Source of the DNA: an uncultured Oscillospiraceae bacterium
GTDB taxonomy: Bacteria; Bacillota; Clostridia; Oscillospirales; Ruminococcaceae
Assembly (NCBI GenBank): GCA_934457235.1
Contig: CAKSHT010000036.1
Span: forward strand, 1-16,311
Length of the DNA: 16,311 nt
Reading direction: 5' to 3'
The first letter of the stretch is position 1; the number at the start of each line of letters is the position of its first letter. Under the pieces are notes generated by a model. It was not told the DNA's origin. It saw only the letters and a list, made by a program, of their open reading frames with translations, and searched no databases. Below are positions 8,265 to 15,207 of this stretch, in pieces. Position numbers and translations under genes: made by a program.

Positions 8265-8649
8265 CAGGCTCCTCCTGCTCATCGGAAGCCGGTTCCTGCT
8301 GAGCCGGCTTCGGCAGCTTCGCGAGTATCTCTTCGATGTGCGCACTGTATTCCAGCGAGTTATCCGGCAGGAATATCAGCTCCGGCATCTTTCTCATGCG
8401 GATACGCGCTGCGATCGCCTTCTTGAAATATCCGGAAGCGGCGGTCATACCCTCCACTGCCTTGGCAGTCCTGCCCTCGCCGCCCAGGCACGCGATGTGC
8501 ACCTTGCAGTAGGACAGGTCGCTTGTAAGCTCTACGTGAGTGACCGTCACAAAATTCTTTGAAACCCTGGGATCCTTCACTCCGCTGACTGCGGAGGAAA
8601 GCTCCCGCTTTATATCCTCGGAAAGTCTTTTAAGATTGAAATTAGCCAT
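8251..8649 (-). CDS. rbfA: 30S ribosome-binding factor A
   Basis: RbfA binds the immature 30S subunit and helps 16S rRNA 5'-end maturation. The 132-residue form starts MANFNLKRLSEDIKREL. It carries the type II KH-like core with VTVTHVELTSDLSYCKVHI (34-52) and RIRMRKMPELIF (82-93), and ends in an acidic tail (EEPDEEN). An ATG 57 bases upstream overlaps the infB stop (TGATG at 8708-8704), but the 19 extra residues look unlike the family. AGGGAGG lies just before the ATG at 8649, so the shorter form is chosen. The spacer from infB can form a small GCGCC/GGCGC hairpin (8687-8700). The gene overlaps nrnA by 14 bases. Confidence 0.95.
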   Translation of the reverse strand: MANFNLKRLSEDIKRELSSAVSGVKDPRVSKNFVTVTHVELTSDLSYCKVHIACLGGEGRTAKAVEGMTAASGYFKKAIAARIRMRKMPELIFLPDNSLEYSAHIEEILAKLPKPAQQEPASDEQEEPDEEN

Positions 8650-8705
8650 AGAACCTCCCTCTGACCAGACGCAGCCGGACGCCGGAGCGCCCGGTGGCGC
8701 GTTCA

Positions 8706-11699
8706 TCAGTCACGATATTCTTCCATAGTATAAGCCTCGAAGATATCGCCGACCTTGATATCGGTGAACTTCTCCAGGCTGATACCGCACTCGTAGCCGG
8801 CAGCGACTTCCTTGACGGAATCCTTGAAGCGCTGCAGACCTGCGATCTTGTCGTCGCCGACGATTATTCCATCGCGGACGATACGTACCTGACCGTTTCT
8901 TGCGACCTTGCCGTCAAGCACATAGGAACCGGCAACTATGCCGACGTTTGTGATCTTGTACACCTGGCGTACCTCAACTCTGCCAAGGTCAACCTCTCTG
9001 AACTTCGGAGCGAGCATGCCCTTCATTGCAGCGGTGATATCCTCGATAGCGTCATAGATTACGCGGTACAGACGGATCTCGATACCGTCGCGCTTTGCGT
9101 TGTCCTGTGCGGACGGGTGGGGTCTTACGTTGAAGCCGACGATGATAGCGCCGGAAGCCGCAGCGAGCATTACGTCGCTCTCGCTTACTGCGCCAACAGC
9201 GCCGTGGATAACGCGTACGCGTACTTCCTCGTTGGAGAGCTTCTCAAGGGACTGCTTGACAGCCTCAACGGAGCCCTGTACGTCAGCCTTGACGATGATG
9301 GGAAGCTCCTTGACGGTACCCTCCTCGATGGAAGAGAACAGGTTGTCGAGAGTTACCTGGTGGTAAGCCTTGAACTGCTCTTCCTTAGCCTCCTGGCGGC
9401 GCTTCTCAACAAGTTCACGAGCAAGCTTTTCGTCCTCTACCGCTGCGAAAGTATCGCCTGCGGACGGAACGTCAGCCAGGCCCATGATCTCAACAGGAAC
9501 TGATGGACCTGCTTCCTTTACGGTCCTGCCCTTGTCGTCGCGCATTACACGGACTCTGCCAACGGACATACCTGCGATGAGGACATCGCCGGAATGCAGC
9601 GTACCGTTCTGTACCAGCACGGTAGCGATAGGACCTCTGCCCTTATCCAGCTTTGCCTCGATTACCGCACCGGTAGCCAGTCTGTTCGGGTTGGCCTTAA
9701 GTTCGAGGACGTCTGCGGTCAGGCAAACCATCTCAAGCAGTGTGTCTATATTCTCACCGGTCTTTGCGGAAACAGGAACGCAGATAACGTCGCCGCCCCA
9801 CTCCTCGCACACGAGGTCGTACTTGGTGAGCTCTTCCTTGATTTTATCGGGATTTGCGCCCTCCTTATCCATCTTGTTGATGGCAACGATGATGGAAACT
9901 CCGGCAGCCTTTGCGTGGTTGATAGCCTCAACGGTCTGCGGCATGATACCGTCGTCCGCCGCCACTACCAGTATAGCGATATCCGTGATGCTCGCGCCGC
10001 GCGCTCTCATAGATGTGAACGCTTCGTGTCCCGGAGTATCCAGGAATGTGATATCGCGGTCGTTGATGTGCACTCTGTAAGCACCGATATGCTGTGTGAT
10101 GCCGCCTGCCTCGGTGGAAGTTACGCTGGCATGTCTGATATAGTCCAGCAGGGACGTCTTACCGTGGTCAACGTGACCCATTACAACTACGACCGGATCA
10201 CGCGGCTGCAGGCTCTCCGGATTGTCGGGAGTATCCTCGAACAGACGCTCCTCAATGGTCACAACGACTTCCTTTTCTACCTTGGCGCCGAGTTCCTCAG
10301 CAACCAGGGAAGCGGTATCGAAGTCGATGGTCTCGTTTAAGTTAGCCATAACGCCCAGGTTGAACAGCTTCTTGATTACCTCGGTAGCTGTTACCTTCAG
10401 TCTGGAAGCAAGCTCGGATACAATGATCTCGTCCGGGATCTGAACCTTGAGCTGCTGCTTTCTTGCGCGCTCAAGTTCAAGGCGCTTGAGCTTCTGAGCC
10501 TCTGTCTCGCGCTTGCTATTGAACGGCTTGCCCTTGTTCTGGGACTTCTGCTGGATCTTCTGTTTGCGCTGGAAGCTGTCGTTGGACATTCTTCCTGCGG
10601 GAGCGATTGTCTCGTAGCGCTCGTTGTACTTATCAAGCTCAACGTAGCTGCCGCGGGTGTCTACCATCTTTGTTACCTGCTCGCCGCGCTGAACAGCCTC
10701 GCCCTTCTGCTTCTGGGTGGGCGGAGTGTTGACCTTGATCTTGGAGGAGTCGATAGCAGGCTTCTTGATGCTCTGCTTGGAGCTGTCAGCCAGCGGATTC
10801 ACCTGCTCCCTGCGTACGTCGCGGTTATCGCGGTTGAAAGGACGGTCGCCATTTCTGCTGTTATTGAACTGGGGGCGGTCGCCGGGTCTTCCGTTGTTGA
10901 ACTGCGGTCTGTCGCCGTTTCTGTTATTGTTGAACTGCGGACGTTCACCGTTAGCGCCGGGACGTGCATTGTTGTCACGGTTGAACGGTCTGTCGCCGTT
11001 CCTGTTGTTATTGAACTGCGGACGATCGCCGTTTGCACCGGGACGTGCATTGTTGTCGCGGTTGAAAGGACGGTCGCCGTTCCTGTTGTTATTGAACTGC
11101 GGACGATCGCCGGGTCTGCCGGTGTTGTCGCGGCTCTGCGGTCTGTCATTCTGTCTGGGAGCTGCGGGCTTTGCTTCCTGCTTCGACTCTGCCTTGACTT
11201 CTGCCTTAAATTCGGGCTTGGGTTCAGCCTTTGCTTCCGGCTTGACATCTGTCTTTGCCTCAGCCTTAGGCTCTGCCTTGACTTCCGGCTTATTCTCTGT
11301 CTTTACCTCGTTCTTAGGCGCCTGATCAACTTCTGCCTTAGTTTCAGTCTTAGGCTCTGCCTTTACCTCCGGCTTTACCTCTGCCTTTGCTTCAGCCTTA
11401 GGCTCTGCGGGAGCTTCCTCCTTCTTCGCGGCGGGCTTCCTCTTTGCAGCAGGCTTCTTCTCCTCAGCCTTGGGCTTTTCGGTCTTCTGACCTGCGGTAG
11501 CCTTGAAATATTCGTCAAAGCTCTTTACCTCGTGCTTCTTGGAGTAGTTCTCCAGCACGTAGCTTATCTCCTGGTCGCTGAGGGAGGTCTGTGCTTTCTT
11601 GGAACCCTCGAAAGCGCCGTCCAGCAGCTGAATTATCTCACTGCGGTCAACACCCATGTCAGCCGCAATATCCTGTACACGATACTTTTTGTTTGGCAA
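8706..11699 (-). CDS. infB: Translation initiation factor IF-2, with a long repeat-rich N-terminal region
   Basis: This GTPase places initiator tRNA on the 30S subunit and promotes subunit joining. At 997 residues it is longer than many Firmicute IF2 proteins. Order: IF2_N-like domain (about 1-60); Lys/Ala/Pro/Glu-rich linker (70-180); Arg/Asn/Gly/Asp-rich repeats (193-296); basic linker; second IF2_N-like domain (418-475); G domain with GHVDHGKTS (508-516), DTPGH (554-558), NKMD (608-611) and SAKTG; then the beta-barrel, IF2-specific and C-terminal initiator-tRNA-binding domains. The start codon is TTG with GGAGG nine bases upstream; the nearest ATG (11716) is out of frame and gives an 18-codon frame. 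A hairpin lies between ylxQ and this start. Confidence 0.96.
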   Translation of the reverse strand: MPNKKYRVQDIAADMGVDRSEIIQLLDGAFEGSKKAQTSLSDQEISYVLENYSKKHEVKSFDEYFKATAGQKTEKPKAEEKKPAAKRKPAAKKEEAPAEPKAEAKAEVKPEVKAEPKTETKAEVDQAPKNEVKTENKPEVKAEPKAEAKTDVKPEAKAEPKPEFKAEVKAESKQEAKPAAPRQNDRPQSRDNTGRPGDRPQFNNNRNGDRPFNRDNNARPGANGDRPQFNNNRNGDRPFNRDNNARPGANGERPQFNNNRNGDRPQFNNGRPGDRPQFNNSRNGDRPFNRDNRDVRREQVNPLADSSKQSIKKPAIDSSKIKVNTPPTQKQKGEAVQRGEQVTKMVDTRGSYVELDKYNERYETIAPAGRMSNDSFQRKQKIQQKSQNKGKPFNSKRETEAQKLKRLELERARKQQLKVQIPDEIIVSELASRLKVTATEVIKKLFNLGVMANLNETIDFDTASLVAEELGAKVEKEVVVTIEERLFEDTPDNPESLQPRDPVVVVMGHVDHGKTSLLDYIRHASVTSTEAGGITQHIGAYRVHINDRDITFLDTPGHEAFTSMRARGASITDIAILVVAADDGIMPQTVEAINHAKAAGVSIIVAINKMDKEGANPDKIKEELTKYDLVCEEWGGDVICVPVSAKTGENIDTLLEMVCLTADVLELKANPNRLATGAVIEAKLDKGRGPIATVLVQNGTLHSGDVLIAGMSVGRVRVMRDDKGRTVKEAGPSVPVEIMGLADVPSAGDTFAAVEDEKLARELVEKRRQEAKEEQFKAYHQVTLDNLFSSIEEGTVKELPIIVKADVQGSVEAVKQSLEKLSNEEVRVRVIHGAVGAVSESDVMLAAASGAIIVGFNVRPHPSAQDNAKRDGIEIRLYRVIYDAIEDITAAMKGMLAPKFREVDLGRVEVRQVYKITNVGIVAGSYVLDGKVARNGQVRIVRDGIIVGDDKIAGLQRFKDSVKEVAAGYECGISLEKFTDIKVGDIFEAYTMEEYRD
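10847..11122 (-). repeat. 81-bp in-frame tandem repeats in infB
   Basis: Near-identical 81-base units begin at 10912 and 10993, with a third, partial unit at 11074 and a degenerate related fragment at 10847-10911. Each full unit encodes 27 residues of the type [20 protein letters not shown] followed by ARPGANG. Because the unit length is a multiple of three, gain or loss of copies keeps the frame. The encoded segment is low-complexity, positively charged and very likely disordered. Confidence 0.9.
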
Positions 11700-11729
11700 T
11701 GTAACTTTCCTCCATACTGATTAGTCGTT

Positions 11730-11757
11730 CCCGGAATATCCGCTTCTCAATTCCGGG
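11730..11757 (-). promoter_or_regulatory. Hairpin at the ylxQ-infB junction
   Basis: CCCGGAAT (11730-11737) and ATTCCGGG (11750-11757) are perfect 8-bp complements around a 12-base loop that contains the ylxQ stop codon. No U-run follows on the minus strand, so it is not a standard terminator. Its place, about 15 bases before the infB Shine-Dalgarno, suggests a role in infB translation or mRNA stability. Confidence 0.5.
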
Positions 11758-12061
11758 CTTCAGATATATGTTTTGTGATAGAGCCGTATAATCCCGCGTC
11801 GAGCACCAGGAAGATGCCCGTGCGCTTTCCGACAGCGTCCTTCGCGTCGTCCATGGTGAAATCACCGTGAACGACCGGCGTGCCGCACTTCTCTGCGTGG
11901 AAGCAGATCTCTTTTTCTGTCTTGGGCGACACGTCCGCCGCCAGAATGATACCAGCCGCCTTTGACTTAGGCGCCGTCATCTCCTGCACAGCCGCGTCAA
12001 AGCCCATAACGAGCTTACCGGCACGGCGGCAAAGGCAGATCGTCGAAAGTTCCTTATTTAT
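11747..12061 (-). CDS. ylxQ: L7Ae-family RNA-binding protein YlxQ, probable ATA start
   Basis: It is a small L7Ae/L30e-like protein; the family binds kink-turn-type RNA and is conserved between ylxR and infB. With the start proposed here it has 104 residues, the usual size, and begins NKELSTICLCRRAGKLVMGF after the initiator, matching the family's N-terminal helix and R(R)AGKLV RNA-binding segment. The only in-frame ATG (12007) would remove that segment, has no good ribosome-binding site and gives 86 residues. Between the in-frame TGA at 12070-12068 and that ATG there is no ATG, GTG, TTG or CTG. ATA at 12061 is the best candidate because AAAAGGAG (12079-12072) lies ten bases upstream and the family alignment starts there. 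It overlaps the ylxR stop by eight bases. The gene identity is firm; the start is inferred. Confidence 0.85.
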   Translation of the reverse strand: MNKELSTICLCRRAGKLVMGFDAAVQEMTAPKSKAAGIILAADVSPKTEKEICFHAEKCGTPVVHGDFTMDDAKDAVGKRTGIFLVLDAGLYGSITKHISEARN

Positions 12062-12323
12062 CCGAACTCAGCTCCTTTTCAAGAATTTCATATATTTCAT
12101 CGGGTATGGCGCATTTCAGACCGCGTTCAAGCTTCCTGCCCTTCTTCGCAAGCTCCAGGCACTCCTTGCTCCGGCAGAGATACGCGCCACGTCCGGGCTT
12201 TTTTCCCGTGAGGTCAACGGACAATTCACCGTCCTTGCTGCGGACGATCCTCACGGAACCCTTTTTGCCTATCATTTCGCCGCAGCCTATGCATTTGCGC
12301 AGCGGAATGTGCTTTTCCTGCAT
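12054..12323 (-). CDS. ylxR: YlxR family RNA-binding protein
   Basis: This 89-residue basic protein belongs to the nusA-infB operon family YlxR (RNase P modulator RnpM in Bacillus work). Visible family marks are RKCIGCGE (9-16) and GRGAYLC (44-50), followed by the ELAKKGRKLERGLK helix. The open frame runs 39 codons further upstream into nusA, but that part is low-complexity and unlike the family. The ATG at 12323 has AAGGAG six bases before it and lies ten bases after the nusA stop. A strong Shine-Dalgarno near its 3' end appears to serve ylxQ. Confidence 0.94.
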   Translation of the reverse strand: MQEKHIPLRKCIGCGEMIGKKGSVRIVRSKDGELSVDLTGKKPGRGAYLCRSKECLELAKKGRKLERGLKCAIPDEIYEILEKELSSDK

Positions 12324-12333
12324 ATGACGCTCC

Positions 12334-13563
12334 TTATTCCTCGGTGCTGCCTGTTTCCTCAGTAGCCGCAGGAATCTCAGCCTGCTCTGCTGCGGCGCTC
12401 TCAGCAGCGTCGGTCTGCTCCTCTTCCTCAGGATACTCAATGACCTCGAGATCCTCAGGAGTTACCTTGCTCTCAGCCTTGATGTCAATTTTAAAGCCAG
12501 TAAGCTTAGCCGCGAGCAGCGCGTTCTGACCCTTGTTGCCGATGGCAAGCGACAGCTGGTTATCCGGAACGATAGCCTTGCACGCTCTTACGTGCGGATC
12601 GTTGATAACAACGCGGAGCACCTCGGCGGGCTTGAGCGCCTGCTTGATGAACTCCTCTGGATCCTCGCTGTAGAGAACCACGTCAACCTTCTCGCCCTTA
12701 AGCTCCTTGGTTACGGCGTTGATACGGGACTTCTGGGTACCGATGCATGCACCGACTGCGTCAACATTCGGGTCGTTGCTGATAACGGCGATCTTGGAAC
12801 GTGATCCGGGAGCGCGGCTGGTAGCCTTGATCTCGACTGTTCCGTCGTAGATCTCAGGGCACTCCAGCTCGAACAGGCGCTTGATGAGTCCCTTGTCGGT
12901 ACGTGTGATGCGCAGTGACTGGCGCTTTGCGCCTTCCTTATATTCTTTGGAAACGCCGGTGATATATACCTTGATGACATCGCCGACATGAAGTATCTCG
13001 CCCGGAATCTGATCCTGGCGCATAAGGAGAACTTCGTTGTGGTTTACCTCGATCGTAGCGTGACCAGTCTTAGGTTCGATCTTGGTTACGATAGCGGAAA
13101 CCGCCTCGTTCTCATATTCGCCCCACATCTCGCTGAGCTGCTGGCGCTCTACATCGCGGAAGCCCTGCTTGATGAGGTCCTTGGCGTTCTTCGCCGCGAT
13201 ACGCTTGAACTCGTGAGTGTCAACGGGGACTCTGATATGATCGCCGACCTGGGCGTTCGGGTCGATCTTGCGCGCGTCTTCAAGCACGATCTCGATCTCC
13301 GGCTCGTACAGTGTGTCCACTACCTCGATGACTTCCTTAAGTACGCTGACATTGAATATCTGACGGTCGAAGTCTATGTTTACGAACACTACCTCGCTGT
13401 CCTTGTCCTCAAGGTGCATGTTCGTCTTGAGGCTCTTTTCGATGGCGCTCTTGATCTTCGCCACGAATACATCTCTGTCGATGCCCTTCTCCTGCGCGTA
13501 TTCAGTCAGCGCAGTGAAGAAATCCATCATATCGTCCTTGGGCTGTACCTTTTTCTTAGCCAT
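12334..13563 (-). CDS. nusA: Transcription termination/antitermination factor NusA
   Basis: It binds RNA polymerase and nascent RNA and modulates pausing, termination and antitermination. The 409 residues show the N-terminal polymerase-binding domain (about 10-135, with the FKRIAAKNAKDLIKQ stretch), the S1 domain (about 140-205) and two KH domains with GACIGTQKSRINAV and SLAIGNKGQNALLAAKLTG. A Glu/Ala-rich acidic tail (about 370-409) ends the protein; the AR repeats of enteric NusA are absent, as is normal in Firmicutes. The ATG at 13563 is 11 bases after GGAGG, a slightly long spacing. An out-of-frame ATG four bases after GGAGG opens a four-codon mini-frame overlapping the nusA start. rimP ends 29 bases upstream. 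Confidence 0.96.
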   Translation of the reverse strand: MAKKKVQPKDDMMDFFTALTEYAQEKGIDRDVFVAKIKSAIEKSLKTNMHLEDKDSEVVFVNIDFDRQIFNVSVLKEVIEVVDTLYEPEIEIVLEDARKIDPNAQVGDHIRVPVDTHEFKRIAAKNAKDLIKQGFRDVERQQLSEMWGEYENEAVSAIVTKIEPKTGHATIEVNHNEVLLMRQDQIPGEILHVGDVIKVYITGVSKEYKEGAKRQSLRITRTDKGLIKRLFELECPEIYDGTVEIKATSRAPGSRSKIAVISNDPNVDAVGACIGTQKSRINAVTKELKGEKVDVVLYSEDPEEFIKQALKPAEVLRVVINDPHVRACKAIVPDNQLSLAIGNKGQNALLAAKLTGFKIDIKAESKVTPEDLEVIEYPEEEEQTDAAESAAAEQAEIPAATEETGSTEE

Positions 13564-13592
13564 TTTCCATTATTCCTCCGTAAATGTTTAGT

Positions 13593-14099
13593 TCAGTCTC
13601 CGCTTTTGAGCAGATCATCGTCATCAAAGTCGTCGTAATTTATTGCAGAAACGTCAGCAAGCGGAAGCACCAGCCCGCCGAAATCTCCGGTCAACGTGAT
13701 ATTCTCGCCGTCAAAGCCGCTCAGCACGCAGCTGAATGCCTTTGAGGGAGCGCCCTCGCACAGCTTGTAGGTCTTGACGATGATCTTCTTGCCTATCGAC
13801 GGTTCCAGCTGGGCTATACGGCGCACGGGGCGCTCCAGACCCGCCGAACCTATCTCCAGATAGTCGATCTTGTCAATGAAATCCTGCTTGTCGATCTCCG
13901 CGTTGATAAGTCCGTCGATCGACTCGCAGTCGTCGATTGAGACCCCTCCCGGACGGTCTATGAAAATACGCAGGTACCACTTTGCGCCTTCCTTGGCGAA
14001 CCATACGTCCCACAGCGTGTAGCCGTGGCCCTCTACTATCGGTCTTACCGCAGCGTCAGCCGCCGCCTCGATCGAGCTAAGACCCTTTGCCAGTGCCAT
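13593..14099 (-). CDS. rimP: Ribosome maturation factor RimP
   Basis: RimP is needed for 30S subunit assembly. The 168-residue protein carries the N-terminal domain with WYLRIFIDRPGGVSIDDCE (41-59) and the conserved EIGSAGLERPV (82-92, family form SSPGLDRPL). A C-terminal SH3-like domain follows, then an acidic DDFDDDD tail. It is the first gene of the nusA-infB operon. GAAAGGAG (14115-14108) eight bases before the ATG supports the start. A structured leader and a strong promoter lie directly upstream. Confidence 0.95.
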   Translation of the reverse strand: MALAKGLSSIEAAADAAVRPIVEGHGYTLWDVWFAKEGAKWYLRIFIDRPGGVSIDDCESIDGLINAEIDKQDFIDKIDYLEIGSAGLERPVRRIAQLEPSIGKKIIVKTYKLCEGAPSKAFSCVLSGFDGENITLTGDFGGLVLPLADVSAINYDDFDDDDLLKSGD

Positions 14100-14203
14100 T
14101 CAGACAGCTCCTTTCAGAATATGCAGCGGGATACACATTGCTGCATATCCCCGATTAAAACTTAAAGACTGGAGCGAACCCCAGTCTTCAGTCTAATCTA
14201 TCT
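14100..14203 (-). promoter_or_regulatory. Structured 5' leader of the rimP-nusA-infB operon
   Basis: This is the roughly 100-base untranslated RNA from the predicted start site to the rimP ATG. Hairpin 1 has AAGACTGGGG (14188-14179) pairing with CTCCAGTCTT (14174-14165), one G-U pair, around a TTCG loop, followed by TTTAAGTTTT, a weak U-run. Hairpin 2 has GCTGCATAT (14140-14148) pairing perfectly with ATATGCAGC (14119-14127). An alternative stem, GGGATA (14128-14133) with TATCCC (14146-14151), shares three bases with hairpin 2, so the two exclude each other. The Shine-Dalgarno starts four bases after hairpin 2. This suggests attenuation or translational control; the ligand, if any, is unknown. 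Confidence 0.5.
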
Positions 14204-14209
14204 TTATGT

Positions 14210-14238
14210 ATTATACCACGTTCTTTTCAGAAAATCAA
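14210..14238 (-). promoter_or_regulatory. Promoter of the rimP-nusA-infB operon
   Basis: TTGATT (14238-14233), a 17-base spacer and a perfect TATAAT (14215-14210) preceded by TGG form an extended -10 promoter. The DNA just upstream of the -35 is made of A and T tracts, resembling an UP element. The predicted start near 14203 leaves a leader of about 100 bases. Confidence 0.85.
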
Positions 14239-14245
14239 TAGTTTT

Positions 14246-14278
14246 TTTGAAAATTCTTCGTAAAAAAGTATTTTCAAA
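14246..14278. other. AT-rich inverted repeat between the lipoprotein gene and the nusA promoter
   Basis: TTTGAAAAT (14246-14254) and ATTTTCAAA (14270-14278) are perfect 9-bp complements, with an inner CTT/AAG continuation. On the minus strand the stem is followed by A residues, not U residues, so it is a weak terminator candidate for the lipoprotein gene. It may instead be part of the A/T-tract region upstream of the nusA promoter. Confidence 0.35.
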
Positions 14279-14314
14279 CATCAGTTTCTCTTCCAATCAA
14301 CGGGTCAATTCATC

Positions 14315-15181
14315 TCAATATCCCACTGCGCTTACACCATACACTGCCTGCTCATACGTGAAGCCTTCAAATTCAAGCTGCTCTATCAGTTCCTCACGAG
14401 AAAAAGACGAATATTTCAGATAGCTTTCGGCTTTCTTTGCCGCCTGTTCGTTCCAGTCTGCTCCGCAGTTGTCAACACCCATTACAGCCTGTTCATGCGT
14501 AAAGCCTTCAAATTCAAGCTGCTCAACAAGACCATTATAGGAAAAAGACGAATATTTTAAATAATCCTTTGCTTTTTCAGTTGCCTGATCTTCTTCATTT
14601 ATTCCGACCTGGTCAACGCCGTAAACCGCCTGAGCATGTGTAAAGCCTTCATATTCAAGCTGTTCTATCAACGACTCGCGTGAAAAAGAAGAAAAATTAA
14701 GATAACTTTGAGCCATATCTGCCGCCTGCTCATTCCAGTCTGCTCCGCAATGCTTTGCACCGTATTCGGCTTCAGACGTGGTAAAGCCCTCAAATTCAAG
14801 CTGTTCTATAAGCCCCTTCTCTGAAAAGGAAGAGAACCTGAGATAACTTTGTGCTTTTGCAAGAGCATTATTTTCTCCCATGGTTGCACTGTCAGAAACA
14901 GAAACCGGCGTACTGGCAACAGCTGCCTCTGTTTCTTCCGGAACTGAACTTTCCGGTACATCAGTGCTCTGTTCGTTTTCGGAATTTTCGGCGGACATTG
15001 CCTGTACAGCACTGTTATCAACCGCAGATGTTAACTGTGAGTTGGTGCTGTCAGCCTCGGAAATGTCTGACAACGCTTTCATAGAGCATGCGGTAAGTAC
15101 AGAGCACATACTGCATAGCACCGCCGCAGTGGTCATAAGTCTGATCATTTTTGCCTTGATTTTGCATTTATAGTTTATCAT
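14315..15181 (-). CDS. Ltp-family surface lipoprotein with four 47-residue repeats
   Basis: The protein has 288 residues. A basic n-region and hydrophobic segment end in the lipobox LTAC, with C32 the lipidated cysteine. A Ser/Glu/Ala/Val-rich linker (33-103) follows, then four copies of a helical repeat (about 104-149, 150-194, 195-243, 244-288), each with (F/Y)SSFS and L(I/V)EQLE(F/Y)EGFT. The SSFS motif recurs exactly every 47 residues. This matches the Ltp family (Pfam PF07553), found on Gram-positive cell surfaces; the phage TP-J34 member blocks DNA entry of superinfecting phages. Whether this protein does so is inference. AAAGGAG nine bases before the ATG supports the start. The gene is AT-richer than its neighbours and is followed by no clear terminator before the nusA promoter. 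Confidence 0.9.
   Translation of the reverse strand: MINYKCKIKAKMIRLMTTAAVLCSMCSVLTACSMKALSDISEADSTNSQLTSAVDNSAVQAMSAENSENEQSTDVPESSVPEETEAAVASTPVSVSDSATMGENNALAKAQSYLRFSSFSEKGLIEQLEFEGFTTSEAEYGAKHCGADWNEQAADMAQSYLNFSSFSRESLIEQLEYEGFTHAQAVYGVDQVGINEEDQATEKAKDYLKYSSFSYNGLVEQLEFEGFTHEQAVMGVDNCGADWNEQAAKKAESYLKYSSFSREELIEQLEFEGFTYEQAVYGVSAVGY
14318..14872 (-). repeat. Four 141-bp coding repeats in the lipoprotein gene
   Basis: The region encodes the four Ltp repeats. The conserved SSFS codons recur at an exact 141-base period, while the DNA between copies has diverged, so the copies are old or under selection at protein level. The ADWNEQA junction appears between repeats 1-2 and 3-4 but is replaced by GINEEDQA between 2 and 3, which suggests duplication of a two-repeat unit. 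Confidence 0.85.
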
Positions 15182-15207
15182 TTTTATCCACTCCTTTTTT
15201 TGATAAA

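Noticed and set aside
8265..8345. 27-codon N-terminal extension of nrnA
   Set aside because: It is an Arg/Ser-rich stretch within rbfA; AGGAGG and the family N-terminus both point to the ATG at 8264.
8694..10340. Several plus-strand open frames opposite infB
   Set aside because: They overlap the IF2 GTPase and C-terminal domains, whose motifs are intact on the minus strand.
10847..11122. CRISPR-like array suggested by regular repeats
   Set aside because: The repeats are in-frame coding units without unique spacers inside infB.
11659..11865. Short minus-strand frame across the ylxQ-infB junction, including an ATG at 11716
   Set aside because: It is in the wrong frame for both genes, ends within the first codons of infB and has no family resemblance.
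12050..12080. Programmed +1 frameshift joining YlxR and YlxQ, similar to prfB
   Set aside because: The ylxQ frame is +1 and a Shine-Dalgarno is upstream, but there is no slippery CUU-stop arrangement and the Shine-Dalgarno is too far from the stop. Reinitiation is simpler.
12324..12440. 39-codon N-terminal extension of ylxR into nusA
   Set aside because: The extension is basic low-complexity sequence from the shadow of nusA; AAGGAG supports the ATG at 12323.
14246..14278. Intrinsic terminator for the lipoprotein gene
   Set aside because: The stem is almost all A/T and is followed by A residues on the minus strand; kept only as an inverted repeat of unknown role.
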